A stretch of 64,000 nucleotides of DNA from Marifrigoribacter sp965178585 (lineage in GTDB: Bacteria > Bacteroidota > Bacteroidia > Flavobacteriales > Flavobacteriaceae), in contig OZ238267.1 of NCBI GenBank assembly GCA_965178585.1, positions 1,798,001-1,862,000 of the forward strand, written 5' to 3'. Shown here piece after piece: positions 7,692 through 16,822 of the stretch. The stretch's first letter is position 1. Every line of letters begins with the position of its first letter. The translations under genes and the position numbers were made by a program. The notes beneath the pieces were generated by a model. The model did not search any database. It was given only the letters and a program-made list of their open reading frames with translations, and was not told the DNA's origin.

Positions 7692-9527
7692 ATGAAATTA
7701 GCTACTCTTGATTGGGTTTTAATAATCTCATTTTTTTCTCTAGTACTAGCTATTGGTATTATAGTATCGAAAAAATCAGGTAAAAACACCTCAGAATATT
7801 TTTTATCTAATCGTAGTATGCCATGGTGGCTATTAGGGTTTTCGATGGTTGCAACCACTTTTTCTACAGATACTCCTAATTTAGTTACCGATATCGTTAG
7901 AAACAATGGAGTTTCTGGTAACTGGGTTTGGTGGGCCTTTCTTTTAACAGGATTACTGACCGTTTTTGTCTACGCTAAACTTTGGAGAAAGTCCAATGTT
8001 AGTACTGACATGGAATTTTATGATCTTCGATATGGCGGTAAACCCGCTCATTTTTTAAGAGGTTTTAGATCTGTTTATCTAGGAGTAATTTTTAATGTTA
8101 TGGCAATGGCTGCTGTAACTTTAGCTGCTATAAAAATTGGTCAGGTTATGCTTGGTCTAAGCCCTATACAAACTGTTTTAATTGCTGGTACTATCACTGT
8201 AATATTTAGTGCACTTGGAGGGTTTCGAGGTGTGGTTTATACAGATTTCGTGTTATTTTTTGTTGCTATTGTCGGTGCTATTGGTGCAGCGTATTATTTA
8301 GTTAATCTTCCTGAAGTTGGAGGTTTATCTAAATTAATTAAACATGAAAATGTTACAGATAAGCTATCTATTTTTCCTGATTTTTCAGATACCGAAGCTT
8401 TGATTGGAATTTTTATTATTCCTTTAGCCGTTCAATGGTGGAGTGCTTGGTATCCAGGGGCAGAACCAGGAGGTGGTGGCTATATTGCTCAAAGAATGTT
8501 AGCAGCTAAAAATGAAAATCACGCTATAGAAGCTACTTTCTTCTTTAATATTATGCATTATGCCCTAAGACCTTGGCCTTGGATTTTAGTTGCATTGGCT
8601 TCTTTAGTATTATATCCAGATTTAGCAAGTATACAAACTGCTTTTCCTAATGTAGAAGAAAGTAAGCTTGGACATGATTTGGCATATTCTGCTATGCTAA
8701 CTAAATTACCCACAGGTTTGTTAGGATTGGTTTTAGCTTCTTTAGGAGCTGCATATATGTCTACTATTTCTACTCACTTGAATTGGGGGTCATCGTATGT
8801 TGTAAATGATTTTTACAAGCAACAGATTAATAAAAATGCTTCAGAAAGAGAATTAGTAAATATAGGAAGAATATCTACGGTTGTTTTAATGATTTTTAGT
8901 GCACTACTTGCTTTGGTATTAACTAATGCATTGCAATTATTTGATATTATTTTAATGTTTGGAGCTGGTACAGGTTTAATTTTTATATTAAGATGGTTTT
9001 GGTGGAGAATCAACGCGTGGAGTGAAATTTCTGCAATGTTTGCTTCCGGAATTATATCAATACTTTTAAATTTCACCTCATTAAGTACAATACTTTTCGA
9101 TCATAAAACAGATGGAGGGAATTTAGTTGAAGGCTTAATGCCAGCCTGGTCCAAATTTCCATTAGTAGTATTGATAACTACAATTATATGGATAGTAGTT
9201 ACTTTTTTAACTAAGCCTGAAAAAAATGAAACACTGCAAAGTTTCTATAAGCAAACAACTCCCGGGGGCCCTGGTTGGAAAAAGGTAATTAACACTTTTG
9301 ATGATGAAGATTATATAGAAAAAGAGACTAATAAAAAATGGTCAGTACCATCAGGAATATTAGCAATGATATTAGGTTGTATACTTGTTTATAGCTGTAT
9401 GTTTGCTACGGGGAACTTACTATATGGGAATTATAATATTGCTTTAGGGTTAATTGTATTAATTATTCTTTCAGCATTTTTATTGATAAGACTCTGGAAG
9501 AAAAACAAGCTTTCTGCACTTGAATAA
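7692..9527 (+). CDS. Sodium:solute symporter family (SSS) transporter
   Basis: This is a 611-residue polytopic membrane protein with about 13-15 hydrophobic segments. It shows SSS-family features: an N-terminal SKKSGKNTSEYFLSNRSMPWW segment, ALGGFRGVVYTDFVLF in the core, and WYPGAEPGGGGYIAQRMLA. It should move a solute inward with Na+. The close relatives in Bacteroidota are usually labelled Na+:solute symporter without a known substrate. It is the third gene of the OmpA/helix-hairpin-helix unit if the upstream TGA is read through. A bidirectional-looking terminator follows. Confidence 0.85.
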   Translation: MKLATLDWVLIISFFSLVLAIGIIVSKKSGKNTSEYFLSNRSMPWWLLGFSMVATTFSTDTPNLVTDIVRNNGVSGNWVWWAFLLTGLLTVFVYAKLWRKSNVSTDMEFYDLRYGGKPAHFLRGFRSVYLGVIFNVMAMAAVTLAAIKIGQVMLGLSPIQTVLIAGTITVIFSALGGFRGVVYTDFVLFFVAIVGAIGAAYYLVNLPEVGGLSKLIKHENVTDKLSIFPDFSDTEALIGIFIIPLAVQWWSAWYPGAEPGGGGYIAQRMLAAKNENHAIEATFFFNIMHYALRPWPWILVALASLVLYPDLASIQTAFPNVEESKLGHDLAYSAMLTKLPTGLLGLVLASLGAAYMSTISTHLNWGSSYVVNDFYKQQINKNASERELVNIGRISTVVLMIFSALLALVLTNALQLFDIILMFGAGTGLIFILRWFWWRINAWSEISAMFASGIISILLNFTSLSTILFDHKTDGGNLVEGLMPAWSKFPLVVLITTIIWIVVTFLTKPEKNETLQSFYKQTTPGGPGWKKVINTFDDEDYIEKETNKKWSVPSGILAMILGCILVYSCMFATGNLLYGNYNIALGLIVLIILSAFLLIRLWKKNKLSALE

Positions 9528-9547
9528 GTAATAGAAAGAATAAAAAA

Positions 9548-9575
9548 GCCACTTAAATAAGTGGCCTTTTTATTA
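9548..9575. terminator. Bidirectional terminator between symporter and SPFH gene
   Basis: GCCACTTA (9548-9555) pairs with TAAGTGGC (9558-9565). An A run lies on the left and a T run on the right. It separates converging genes and can serve both. Confidence 0.8.
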
Positions 9576-9594
9576 TTATATTCTAAAATATTCT

Positions 9595-10410
9595 TTAGTT
9601 ATTACCCAAAATTAATGGTAAACCGCTATCTCCAGAACCTATAACAATTACTTTAGTATTAGGTGATTCAGATAATTTAATTGTTGCATCAATCCCTTTA
9701 TCTTGAAGTATTTTATCTGTTAATGAAGCACTTAAAATTCTATTAGATTCTGCTTTACCTTGAGCTTCAATAATTACTTTTTCAGCCTCTTTTGCTGCAG
9801 TTACTAATCTAAATTCATATTCTAATGATTCTTGCTCTTGTTTTAACTTACGCTCAATTGCATCTTTTATGGTATTTGGTAAAGTTACATCACGTATCAA
9901 AATTTCATTTAACTGAACAAATTGATCATCCACAATTTTTTTAGTTTCTTCAAATATTTCTACTTGAATTACATCTCGTTTACTAGAATACAATTGTTCT
10001 GGTGTATAACGACCTACAACACTTCTTGCTGCACTTCTAATGGCTGGTTGAAGCACTCTAGAAACATAATTCTTACCTTTTTGTTGATGTAATTTTCCTA
10101 GATTTGCATATTCTGGATGAAACCAAGCAGATGCTTCTAATTTAATTTCAAGTCCATTAGAAGATAATACTTGCATGTTCTCAAATATTTCTTGTTGTCT
10201 TACTTCATATATAAAAACCTTATTCCAAGGAGCTATAATATGAAATCCTTCTCCTAATGGAGCTTCATCAGTTACAACTCCGCCTCCAAAAGTTTTATAC
10301 AATACTCCTGCTTCACCAGCGCTTATAGTAACTGCAGATTTTGCAACTAGAACTATTGTCAATATTAAAATTATAATTACGGGTATTCCAATTTTTGGTA
10401 ATTTTTCCAT
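9595..10410 (-). CDS. SPFH/prohibitin-family membrane protein
   Basis: The protein has 271 residues. A single N-terminal membrane helix (about residues 6-26) is followed by the prohibitin/band-7 domain (VTISAGEAGVLYKTFGGG, then RSAARSVVGRYTPEQLY). A long coiled segment rich in Glu/Ala/Lys contains KEAEKVIIEAQGKAESNRIL. These are standard for prohibitins, which form ring oligomers at the membrane and often partner with AAA proteases such as FtsH. It is likely the last gene of the fabG / vWA minus-strand group, with 28 bases after the vWA gene. Confidence 0.88.
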   Translation of the reverse strand: MEKLPKIGIPVIIILILTIVLVAKSAVTISAGEAGVLYKTFGGGVVTDEAPLGEGFHIIAPWNKVFIYEVRQQEIFENMQVLSSNGLEIKLEASAWFHPEYANLGKLHQQKGKNYVSRVLQPAIRSAARSVVGRYTPEQLYSSKRDVIQVEIFEETKKIVDDQFVQLNEILIRDVTLPNTIKDAIERKLKQEQESLEYEFRLVTAAKEAEKVIIEAQGKAESNRILSASLTDKILQDKGIDATIKLSESPNTKVIVIGSGDSGLPLILGNN

Positions 10411-10438
10411 TTTGTTTTTTTTAGTCTGTTAATGATTA

Positions 10439-12475
10439 TTATATGAGTCCGTTATATTTACGTAAAAACCATTCTATCGTCAAAGATATAACTATTAACC
10501 CTAATAAGTATTTCCATTCTATCAGAGGTTCAATTTTTTCTTCACTTTTCTGAATTTGTTTAAAATTATCATCTTCAATTAATGAATTTATTAATGAAGC
10601 GCCATCAGAAATAAAATATGCTTTTCCTTCTGTATGAATCGCTACTCTTGACAGTTTTGTTACATCTGCATTTAAAAATTGCTGTTCTACATTAAAATCC
10701 AAAATAGTAAAGGTTCCGTTTCTGGTTAAAACTACTTCATCATTCACAGAAACTTTAAATGCATATTCTCCTGCATCTAAACTGCTTAAATCTACTTCAT
10801 AAAAATTTCTTTTCAATAATAAAGGAAACTCATAACTTATATTGGTATCTGTATTAGTGACAAATATTGATAAATTAGCGTTGGAATTAAATACAAAGTT
10901 TTTATCAAAATATTGTGCGGAAATCTTAATAGCATCATTATTATAATAAAAGTTTTCATGGGTTACTTCTAGCCTACTTCTTAGTTTATTGGAAGCTAGG
11001 TACTGAACTAATTTACCGAAAAAATCATCAAAAGCTCTATAATCATTAAACTCTAGGTATGATTGAGCTCTCCATTTCCAAATTCCTTCACCATCAAATA
11101 TCGCATTTCTAGATCCATTATTTTCTATAGTAGCTAATAAAGCAGTTTCAGTTGTATAACCATCTATAGATTGCTCTAAAATAAAATCATTAGCAACTAA
11201 AACATCTAATTCTCCAAATAAAGTTTTTAAAGGCCTGAACTCTGAAAAGTCTATTTCATCAATACCATAAGCACTATAATTTGAGTTTAAAACCCCAACA
11301 ACATTTTCAGATTGATTGGTAACTTCTTTATTGAAATTTGCTTGAACACTATTTAAAAAATACCAATCTGTTTGAAGCCCTGTAAAGAGTAATACATTTT
11401 TATTTAACTTATCAATTTCAGATAAAACAGTAGTAAAACTACGATTGGGTTGATAAAGAACAATTAGTTGATATTCGTTCAGTGTTGTTAATACATCTGA
11501 AGGTTTTTTGATAGTAACCTTACGTTGTTCATTACTTTCTATGGATCTCTTAATTGCACCAATATCTGGATGCATAATATCACTTACAATAAGCACATTT
11601 GTGGATTGATCAATAACTTCTACTGCAAATTGTTTACTATTATTAACTACATTCTTTTCTTCAGAAATAGGGATTATCTGTGCAACATATTTTTGTAATC
11701 CTACACTAGTAGCAGGTAAATTAAAATTTAATATATGAGTATTCACTTTTTCTGAAAAGGAAACATTTTCTTTATAAACTATTGTATTTCCTCTTTTAAT
11801 TTCAAACTGAGTTACAATTTCCTCAGAGCCACTATAGACAACAATTGCTTCAACTGGAAAATGATTTTTAAGAAATGCATATCGATTGGTATTTAATTGT
11901 TCTATTCTTAAATCGGTAAACTTAGTTGAATCACCTATGATAATTGGGTAAATTGCATTTTTAAAACTTACAGAACTGTACTCATAATCGTTACCTAAGG
12001 TTTGATTCCCATCGGTAATTAATATAGTAGGGGCAATTTCATTTCCAAATAATTGATCTGTTAATGATAAAGCTTCAGAAATATTTGTGTTTTTTTCTGT
12101 AAATGTTAATGAATCATTATTTATAAAATCATTTCCAAAGGAGTAATATGAAATATTAAATTTTTCATTTAAAACTACATTATTTTTAAGAGTTTCAATA
12201 AAATCCAATACGTTATTAGCTTGGTTTAATTCATCTACAGATTTAGAATTATCAATTAAAACAGGAAGGTTAGGATTAATTACTGAATACGTTTCTTTTT
12301 TAAATTTTGGGTTTATTAATAAAAGTAAAACTGAAAAAAGTGTTATAAAACGTAATGTTCCATAAAGCCATTTGTTTTTATTAGAAAACTTTGTCTTATA
12401 TCCATACATAAAAGCTGCCAATACAATCGAAATTATACCGGCAATTATAATATATAATATAGTTTGAGAAGTCAT
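10439..12475 (-). CDS. Membrane-anchored vWA-like protein
   Basis: The product has 678 residues from ATG 12475 (MTSQTILYIIIAGI). The frame extends nine codons further to 12502, but the run of A just before 12475 resembles usual Bacteroidota leaders, so I prefer the inner start. Two N-terminal membrane helices precede a vWA-like stretch (about residues 75-200, with LPVLIDNSKS and ILITDGNQTLG), then beta-rich domains and a C-terminal helix (near KYLLGLIVISLTIEW). The DxS part of the metal site is present, as DNSKS. It resembles the Bat-type proteins encoded near 57.7 kb. It lies downstream of fabG, which is not functionally explained. Confidence 0.7.
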   Translation of the reverse strand: MTSQTILYIIIAGIISIVLAAFMYGYKTKFSNKNKWLYGTLRFITLFSVLLLLINPKFKKETYSVINPNLPVLIDNSKSVDELNQANNVLDFIETLKNNVVLNEKFNISYYSFGNDFINNDSLTFTEKNTNISEALSLTDQLFGNEIAPTILITDGNQTLGNDYEYSSVSFKNAIYPIIIGDSTKFTDLRIEQLNTNRYAFLKNHFPVEAIVVYSGSEEIVTQFEIKRGNTIVYKENVSFSEKVNTHILNFNLPATSVGLQKYVAQIIPISEEKNVVNNSKQFAVEVIDQSTNVLIVSDIMHPDIGAIKRSIESNEQRKVTIKKPSDVLTTLNEYQLIVLYQPNRSFTTVLSEIDKLNKNVLLFTGLQTDWYFLNSVQANFNKEVTNQSENVVGVLNSNYSAYGIDEIDFSEFRPLKTLFGELDVLVANDFILEQSIDGYTTETALLATIENNGSRNAIFDGEGIWKWRAQSYLEFNDYRAFDDFFGKLVQYLASNKLRSRLEVTHENFYYNNDAIKISAQYFDKNFVFNSNANLSIFVTNTDTNISYEFPLLLKRNFYEVDLSSLDAGEYAFKVSVNDEVVLTRNGTFTILDFNVEQQFLNADVTKLSRVAIHTEGKAYFISDGASLINSLIEDDNFKQIQKSEEKIEPLIEWKYLLGLIVISLTIEWFLRKYNGLI

Positions 12476-12551
12476 CTGTTTTTTTTTAAGACTTATGACC
12501 ACGTATGATAATAGACAATCCTGTTAGAAATATTTAATACTTAATAAATCT

Positions 12552-13298
12552 TTAAGTAAGCATTCCGCCATCTACATTTAATACTTGACCTGTAATGTAT
12601 GAAGACATATCGCTACCTAGAAAAACACAAGTGTTCGCTATTTCTTCTGGAGTCCCTCCTCTTTTTAAAGGAATCCCTTCATAATATTTATTAATGGTTT
12701 CTTCACCTAGTTTTTCAGTCATTTCAGTAACTATGAATCCTGGAGCAATCGCATTACTTCTAATATTACGGGAACCTAATTCAATAGCCATTGATTTTGT
12801 AAATCCAAGAATACCCGCTTTTGATGCTGCATAATTACTCTGACCAGCATTTCCTTTTACTCCTATAACAGAGCTCATATTAATAATAGACCCTTTTCTT
12901 TGTTTCAACATTGTACGTTGAACAGCTTTAGTCATATTAAAAACAGATTTTAAATTAACTTGAATTACTCGATCAAAATCTTCTTCGCTCATGCGCATTA
13001 AAAGATTATCCTTTGTAATTCCTGCATTATTTATAAGTATATCAATAGATCCAAATTCTTTAGCAACTTCTGAAGCTAATTCTTGAGCTTCTTCAAAGTT
13101 TGATGCATCACTTTTGTAACATCGCACTTTTGTTCCATGCTTAGAAGCATTATTTTCTATTTCTTTTGCTGATTCTGCTGAAGAGCTATAAGTAAATGCT
13201 ACGTTTGCACCTTGAGCAGCAAATACTTCAACAATGGATTTTCCTATACCTCTACTCCCACCAGTAATAATCGCTGTTTTTCCTTCTAATAATTTCAT
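12552..13298 (-). CDS. fabG: 3-oxoacyl-[acyl-carrier-protein] reductase FabG
   Basis: This 248-residue short-chain dehydrogenase has all key elements. The NADP-binding GGSRGIG is at 13-19, NNAG at 90-93, the catalytic Ser in NMSS near 142-143, and Tyr156 and Lys160 in YAASK. The final GQVLNVDGGM is typical. It reduces 3-oxoacyl-ACP in fatty acid elongation, in the cytoplasm. FabG is favoured over other SDRs by length and by the conserved IAPGFIVTEMT segment. It is the first gene of a minus-strand group and shares a divergent promoter region with the S9 peptidase gene. Confidence 0.92.
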   Translation of the reverse strand: MKLLEGKTAIITGGSRGIGKSIVEVFAAQGANVAFTYSSSAESAKEIENNASKHGTKVRCYKSDASNFEEAQELASEVAKEFGSIDILINNAGITKDNLLMRMSEEDFDRVIQVNLKSVFNMTKAVQRTMLKQRKGSIINMSSVIGVKGNAGQSNYAASKAGILGFTKSMAIELGSRNIRSNAIAPGFIVTEMTEKLGEETINKYYEGIPLKRGGTPEEIANTCVFLGSDMSSYITGQVLNVDGGMLT

Positions 13299-13330
13299 AT
13301 TAATTCAATTAATTTTAAAAAAATTACAAG

Positions 13331-13423
13331 CACTAATATAATAAGTTATTAGTCTATTATAACTTAAAAAGAGTGAATTTTATTTAATTGATTTTTTTTA
13401 ATTTAAAAATAACTATATTAGTG
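13331..13423. promoter_or_regulatory. Divergent promoter region with mirrored TATATTAGTG boxes
   Basis: TATATTAGTG occurs at 13414-13423 on the plus strand and, as its exact complement, at 13331-13340 facing the other way. Each box points at its own gene, 20 and 33 bases from the start codons of the S9 peptidase and fabG. Each nearly fits the Bacteroidota -7 element TAnnTTTG. I infer paired promoters; one shared dyad-binding regulator is an alternative. Confidence 0.4.
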
Positions 13424-13442
13424 TAAATCAATTAATTAAAAA

Positions 13443-15398
13443 ATGAGAAAATTAACAATTATTTTACTCGCTATATTATTTATAGCTTGTAAAGACTCAG
13501 ACGAAAAAAAAATTAGTAATTCTACTACTAATGAAATTACAACCACTATACCGATTCCACCTAAATTATCGGTAGAGGATTTTATGAAAAATTCAGAAAA
13601 AAGAACTTTTAGGATTTCGCCAGATGGCAAACATATTGCTTATTTAGCACCATTTAACAAAAGAATGAATGTTCATGTAAAAGGTATTAATTCAGACTCA
13701 ATAACAAGAATTACTACTTTAGAAGATAGAGATATTGCTGGGTATTTTTGGGCTAATAATGAACAATTAGTTTATATAAGAGATCAAGGCGGTAATGAAA
13801 ATTTCCATCTTTTTTCAGTAACAATTGATGGAAAAGAGGAAATTGATTTAACTCCCTTTGAAGGAGTTAGAGCACAAATTATTGATGATTTAGAAGATAA
13901 TCCAGAAGAAATGATTATCGAATTAAATAATAGAATACCACAAGTTTTTGATCCATATCGAATTAATTTATCTACTGGGGAAATGGATTTGTTATATGAA
14001 AATCCAGGAAATATTACAGGATGGAATACAGATCACGATGGTAAATTAAGGTTAGCTTATGTTACAAATGGAGTAGATACTAGTATTTTATATCGTGAAA
14101 ATGAAAATGAGGAATTTAAAGAAGTAATAACACTAAACTTTAAACAAACACTAGCTCCTCAATTTTTTGATTTTGATAATGGTAATGTTGTATACGCTGT
14201 TTCAAATTTAGGAAGAGATAAAACTGCTGTAGTCAAATACGATTTAAAAGAAAACAAAGAAATTGAAGAGATTTTTATAAATAATGAAGTTGATGTTGAT
14301 GGAATTAATTATTCAAATAAAAGGAAAGTTCTTACTTCAATTGAATATACAAATGAAAAATTAAATAGAAAATTTTTGGATTCAGAAACTGAAAGTATAT
14401 TTAATAAATTGAATGATGAATTAGGCAATGAAAATGAATATTATATTACTTCTAATAATAAAGAAGAAGATGTATTTTTAATTTATGTAGCTAATGATAA
14501 ATCAAGAGGAGCATATTATTCTTACGATAAAAATTCAGATCAGTTAAATAAAATGGCAGATTTAAGTCCTTGGCTTAACCCAGATCATTTAGCAGATATG
14601 AAACCAATAAGCTACACAAGTAGAGATGGTATTGAAATAAATGGGTATTTAACTTTACCAGTTGGAAGGGAAGCTAAGAATCTTCCAGTTATTGTAAATC
14701 CTCACGGAGGTCCATGGGCAAGAGATTTTTGGGGATATAATTCTGAAGTACAGCTATTAGCAAATCAAGGATATGCTGTATTACAAATGAATTTTAGAGG
14801 ATCAACTGGTTACGGAAAAGAGTTTTGGGAAATTTCATTTAAAAAATGGGGGCAAGAGATGCAAAATGATATTACAGATGGTGTTCATTGGTTAATTGAT
14901 CAAGGTATAGCTAATCCAGATAGAATTGCAATTTATGGAGGAAGTTATGGAGGCTATGCTACATTAGCAGGAATTACAAATACTCCAGATTTGTATGCAG
15001 CTGCTGTTGATTATGTAGGGGTTTCTAACTTATTTACTTTTATGGAAACCATACCTCCTTACTGGGAACCTTACAAAGAAATGCTATATGAAATGGTTGG
15101 AAACCCAAATACGAATGATAGTATTATGATGAGAGCAAATAGTCCTGTATATCATGTAGACAAAATAAAAGCTGCATTATTTGTAGCACAAGGAGCTAAT
15201 GACCCTAGAGTTGTACAAGCAGAATCTGATCAAATGGTTGAAGCTATTGAAAAAAATGGTGTTAATATACAGTATATGCTAAAAGAAGATGAAGGACACG
15301 GTTTTAGAAATGAAGAAAACCGATTTGATTTTTACAATGCAATGACAGAGTTTTTAGAGATTAATTTAAAAGAAAAAGTAGAAAAAGTAAAAACATAA
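13443..15398 (+). CDS. S9-family peptidase (acylaminoacyl/dipeptidyl peptidase type), lipoprotein
   Basis: The protein has 651 residues. MRKLTIILLAILFIACKDS is a lipoprotein signal with Cys as the modified residue. An N-terminal beta-propeller (about 45-390) precedes the alpha/beta-hydrolase domain. In the latter HGGPWARDFWG forms the oxyanion area, GGSYGG holds catalytic Ser501, NDPRV carries the likely Asp and EGHGF the His. It should cleave short peptides at the cell surface or in the periplasm. The gene is transcribed alone and ends at a strong bidirectional terminator shared with sucD. Confidence 0.9.
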   Translation: MRKLTIILLAILFIACKDSDEKKISNSTTNEITTTIPIPPKLSVEDFMKNSEKRTFRISPDGKHIAYLAPFNKRMNVHVKGINSDSITRITTLEDRDIAGYFWANNEQLVYIRDQGGNENFHLFSVTIDGKEEIDLTPFEGVRAQIIDDLEDNPEEMIIELNNRIPQVFDPYRINLSTGEMDLLYENPGNITGWNTDHDGKLRLAYVTNGVDTSILYRENENEEFKEVITLNFKQTLAPQFFDFDNGNVVYAVSNLGRDKTAVVKYDLKENKEIEEIFINNEVDVDGINYSNKRKVLTSIEYTNEKLNRKFLDSETESIFNKLNDELGNENEYYITSNNKEEDVFLIYVANDKSRGAYYSYDKNSDQLNKMADLSPWLNPDHLADMKPISYTSRDGIEINGYLTLPVGREAKNLPVIVNPHGGPWARDFWGYNSEVQLLANQGYAVLQMNFRGSTGYGKEFWEISFKKWGQEMQNDITDGVHWLIDQGIANPDRIAIYGGSYGGYATLAGITNTPDLYAAAVDYVGVSNLFTFMETIPPYWEPYKEMLYEMVGNPNTNDSIMMRANSPVYHVDKIKAALFVAQGANDPRVVQAESDQMVEAIEKNGVNIQYMLKEDEGHGFRNEENRFDFYNAMTEFLEINLKEKVEKVKT

Positions 15399-15424
15399 AT
15401 TGAATTTGTTATTTATAAAAAAAA

Positions 15425-15448
15425 GGGCTAATAATTAGCCCTTTTTTT
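15425..15448. terminator. Bidirectional terminator between S9 peptidase and sucD
   Basis: GGGCTAA (15425-15431) pairs with TTAGCCC (15435-15441) around a 3-base loop. An A run lies to the left and a T run to the right, so it can end both converging transcripts. Confidence 0.88.
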
Positions 15449-15467
15449 ATTTTCAATTTTTTAGTTA

Positions 15468-16340
15468 TTACCCTAAAATTTCTTTTACTTTTTTTCCAAT
15501 CTCTGCTGGAGAATCTACCACGTTTATACCGTGTTCTCTCATAATTTTCTTTTTTGCTTGAGCAGTATCATCACTTCCACCAACAATGGCACCAGCATGA
15601 CCCATAGTTCTACCAGCAGGTGCAGTTTCACCAGCGATAAAACCAATAATTGGCTTTTTACTTCCACTCTCTTTATACCATTTTGCAGCATCTGCTTCTA
15701 AGTTTCCACCAATTTCACCAATCATTACTACACAATTTGTTTCCTCATCATTGATTAACATTTGTACTGCATCTTTAGTTGTGGTTCCTATAATAGGATC
15801 TCCACCAATACCAATGGCAGTAGAAATACCAAATCCTTGCCTAACAACTTGGTCAGCAGCTTCGTAAGTTAAAGTTCCAGATTTTGAAACAACTCCTACA
15901 TTCCCTTTTTTAAATACAAAACCTGGCATAATTCCAACTTTTGCCTCTTCTGGAGTAATAACCCCAGGACAATTTGGACCAACTAATCGGCAATCTTTAT
16001 CTTTTATATAGTCTGCAACCTTAATCATATCGGCAACAGGAATACCTTCAGTAATAGTTATAATTACTTTAATTCCAGCTTCAGCAGCTTCCATGATTGC
16101 ATCTGCAGCAAATGCAGGTGGTACAAAAATAATAGTAGTATCTGCCCCTACTTTTTCAACTGCTTCAGAAACAGTATTAAAAACTGGTTTATCCAAATGA
16201 GTTTGACCACCTTTTCCAGGTGTTACTCCACCAACAACGTTAGTTCCGTAATCTATCATTTGACCAGCATGAAAAGTACCCTCTCCACCGGTAAATCCTT
16301 GAACAATTATCTTTGAATCTTTATTTACTAAAACACTCAT
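15468..16340 (-). CDS. sucD: Succinate-CoA ligase [ADP-forming] alpha subunit
   Basis: The protein has 290 residues, full length for SucD. The CoA-binding Rossmann part starts with VLVNKDSKIIVQGFTGGEGT. The ligase part carries GNVGVVSKSGTLTYE and the phosphohistidine motif GHAGAIVGG. With SucC (not in the window) it interconverts succinyl-CoA and succinate in the TCA cycle. The sucD gene follows the lipid A/efp cluster but has its own -7-like box upstream, so it may be transcribed separately. Confidence 0.96.
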   Translation of the reverse strand: MSVLVNKDSKIIVQGFTGGEGTFHAGQMIDYGTNVVGGVTPGKGGQTHLDKPVFNTVSEAVEKVGADTTIIFVPPAFAADAIMEAAEAGIKVIITITEGIPVADMIKVADYIKDKDCRLVGPNCPGVITPEEAKVGIMPGFVFKKGNVGVVSKSGTLTYEAADQVVRQGFGISTAIGIGGDPIIGTTTKDAVQMLINDEETNCVVMIGEIGGNLEADAAKWYKESGSKKPIIGFIAGETAPAGRTMGHAGAIVGGSDDTAQAKKKIMREHGINVVDSPAEIGKKVKEILG

Positions 16341-16373
16341 TTATATGAAATATTAATTGATTTTTTAATGGTG

Positions 16374-16381
16374 CAAATATA
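16374..16381 (-). promoter_or_regulatory. Putative -7 promoter element of sucD
   Basis: On the minus strand this reads TATATTTG, an exact match to the Bacteroidota -7 consensus TAnnTTTG, 33 bases before the sucD ATG. I see no clear TTG at -33. Confidence 0.35.
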
Positions 16382-16408
16382 CCTTTTTATAAAAGATTTA
16401 GAAAGATT

Positions 16409-16822
16409 TTACACTTTAACTTTATGATAAGATTCTGTTGTATCATCGTTGTCGATAACAGGTTGGCTCACTATATGGCCTTGGTACATTTTTCCGTCTT
16501 TAACCTCCCAAATACCTATAAAATGTGAAATTCCCAATTCTTCTTCGGGATTTTCAATAGTTCTTACATAATACTTATAACGAATAGTTACATGATTACC
16601 GTCTTGTAGTAAATGACTTATTTCAATACGCAAATCATTATAAGTCCTTCTAATTTCAAGAAAAAAAGCAATTAAATCATCGTAGTTCATAATTGCTAAT
16701 CCATCAGCACTATTCCAAAGTAATACTAAATCTTTATGGAAATAATTCTCTAATACAGTTTCATCATTAATAATATTTGCTTGATGAAAGTCACTAACTA
16801 CTTGTTTTGGGGATTTACTCAT
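16409..16822 (-). CDS. NTF2-like/SnoaL-fold protein
   Basis: This is a 137-residue cytoplasmic protein of the nuclear transport factor 2 superfamily, with an N-terminal helix (PKQVVSDFHQANI) followed by a cone-shaped beta sheet pattern (DGNHVTIRYKYYVRT, HFIGIWEVKDGKMYQGH). The fold is used by enzymes and by binding proteins, so no reaction can be named. Its ATG overlaps the TGA stop of the second lpxD-like gene in an ATGA arrangement, which suggests translational coupling. Confidence 0.75.
   Translation of the reverse strand: MSKSPKQVVSDFHQANIINDETVLENYFHKDLVLLWNSADGLAIMNYDDLIAFFLEIRRTYNDLRIEISHLLQDGNHVTIRYKYYVRTIENPEEELGISHFIGIWEVKDGKMYQGHIVSQPVIDNDDTTESYHKVKV

Noticed and set aside
16819..16822. 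TGA at the end of the second lpxD-like gene as another recoded glycine
   Set aside because: It is part of an ATGA overlap with the next start, and reading on adds only seven residues before a TAG. An ordinary stop explains it.
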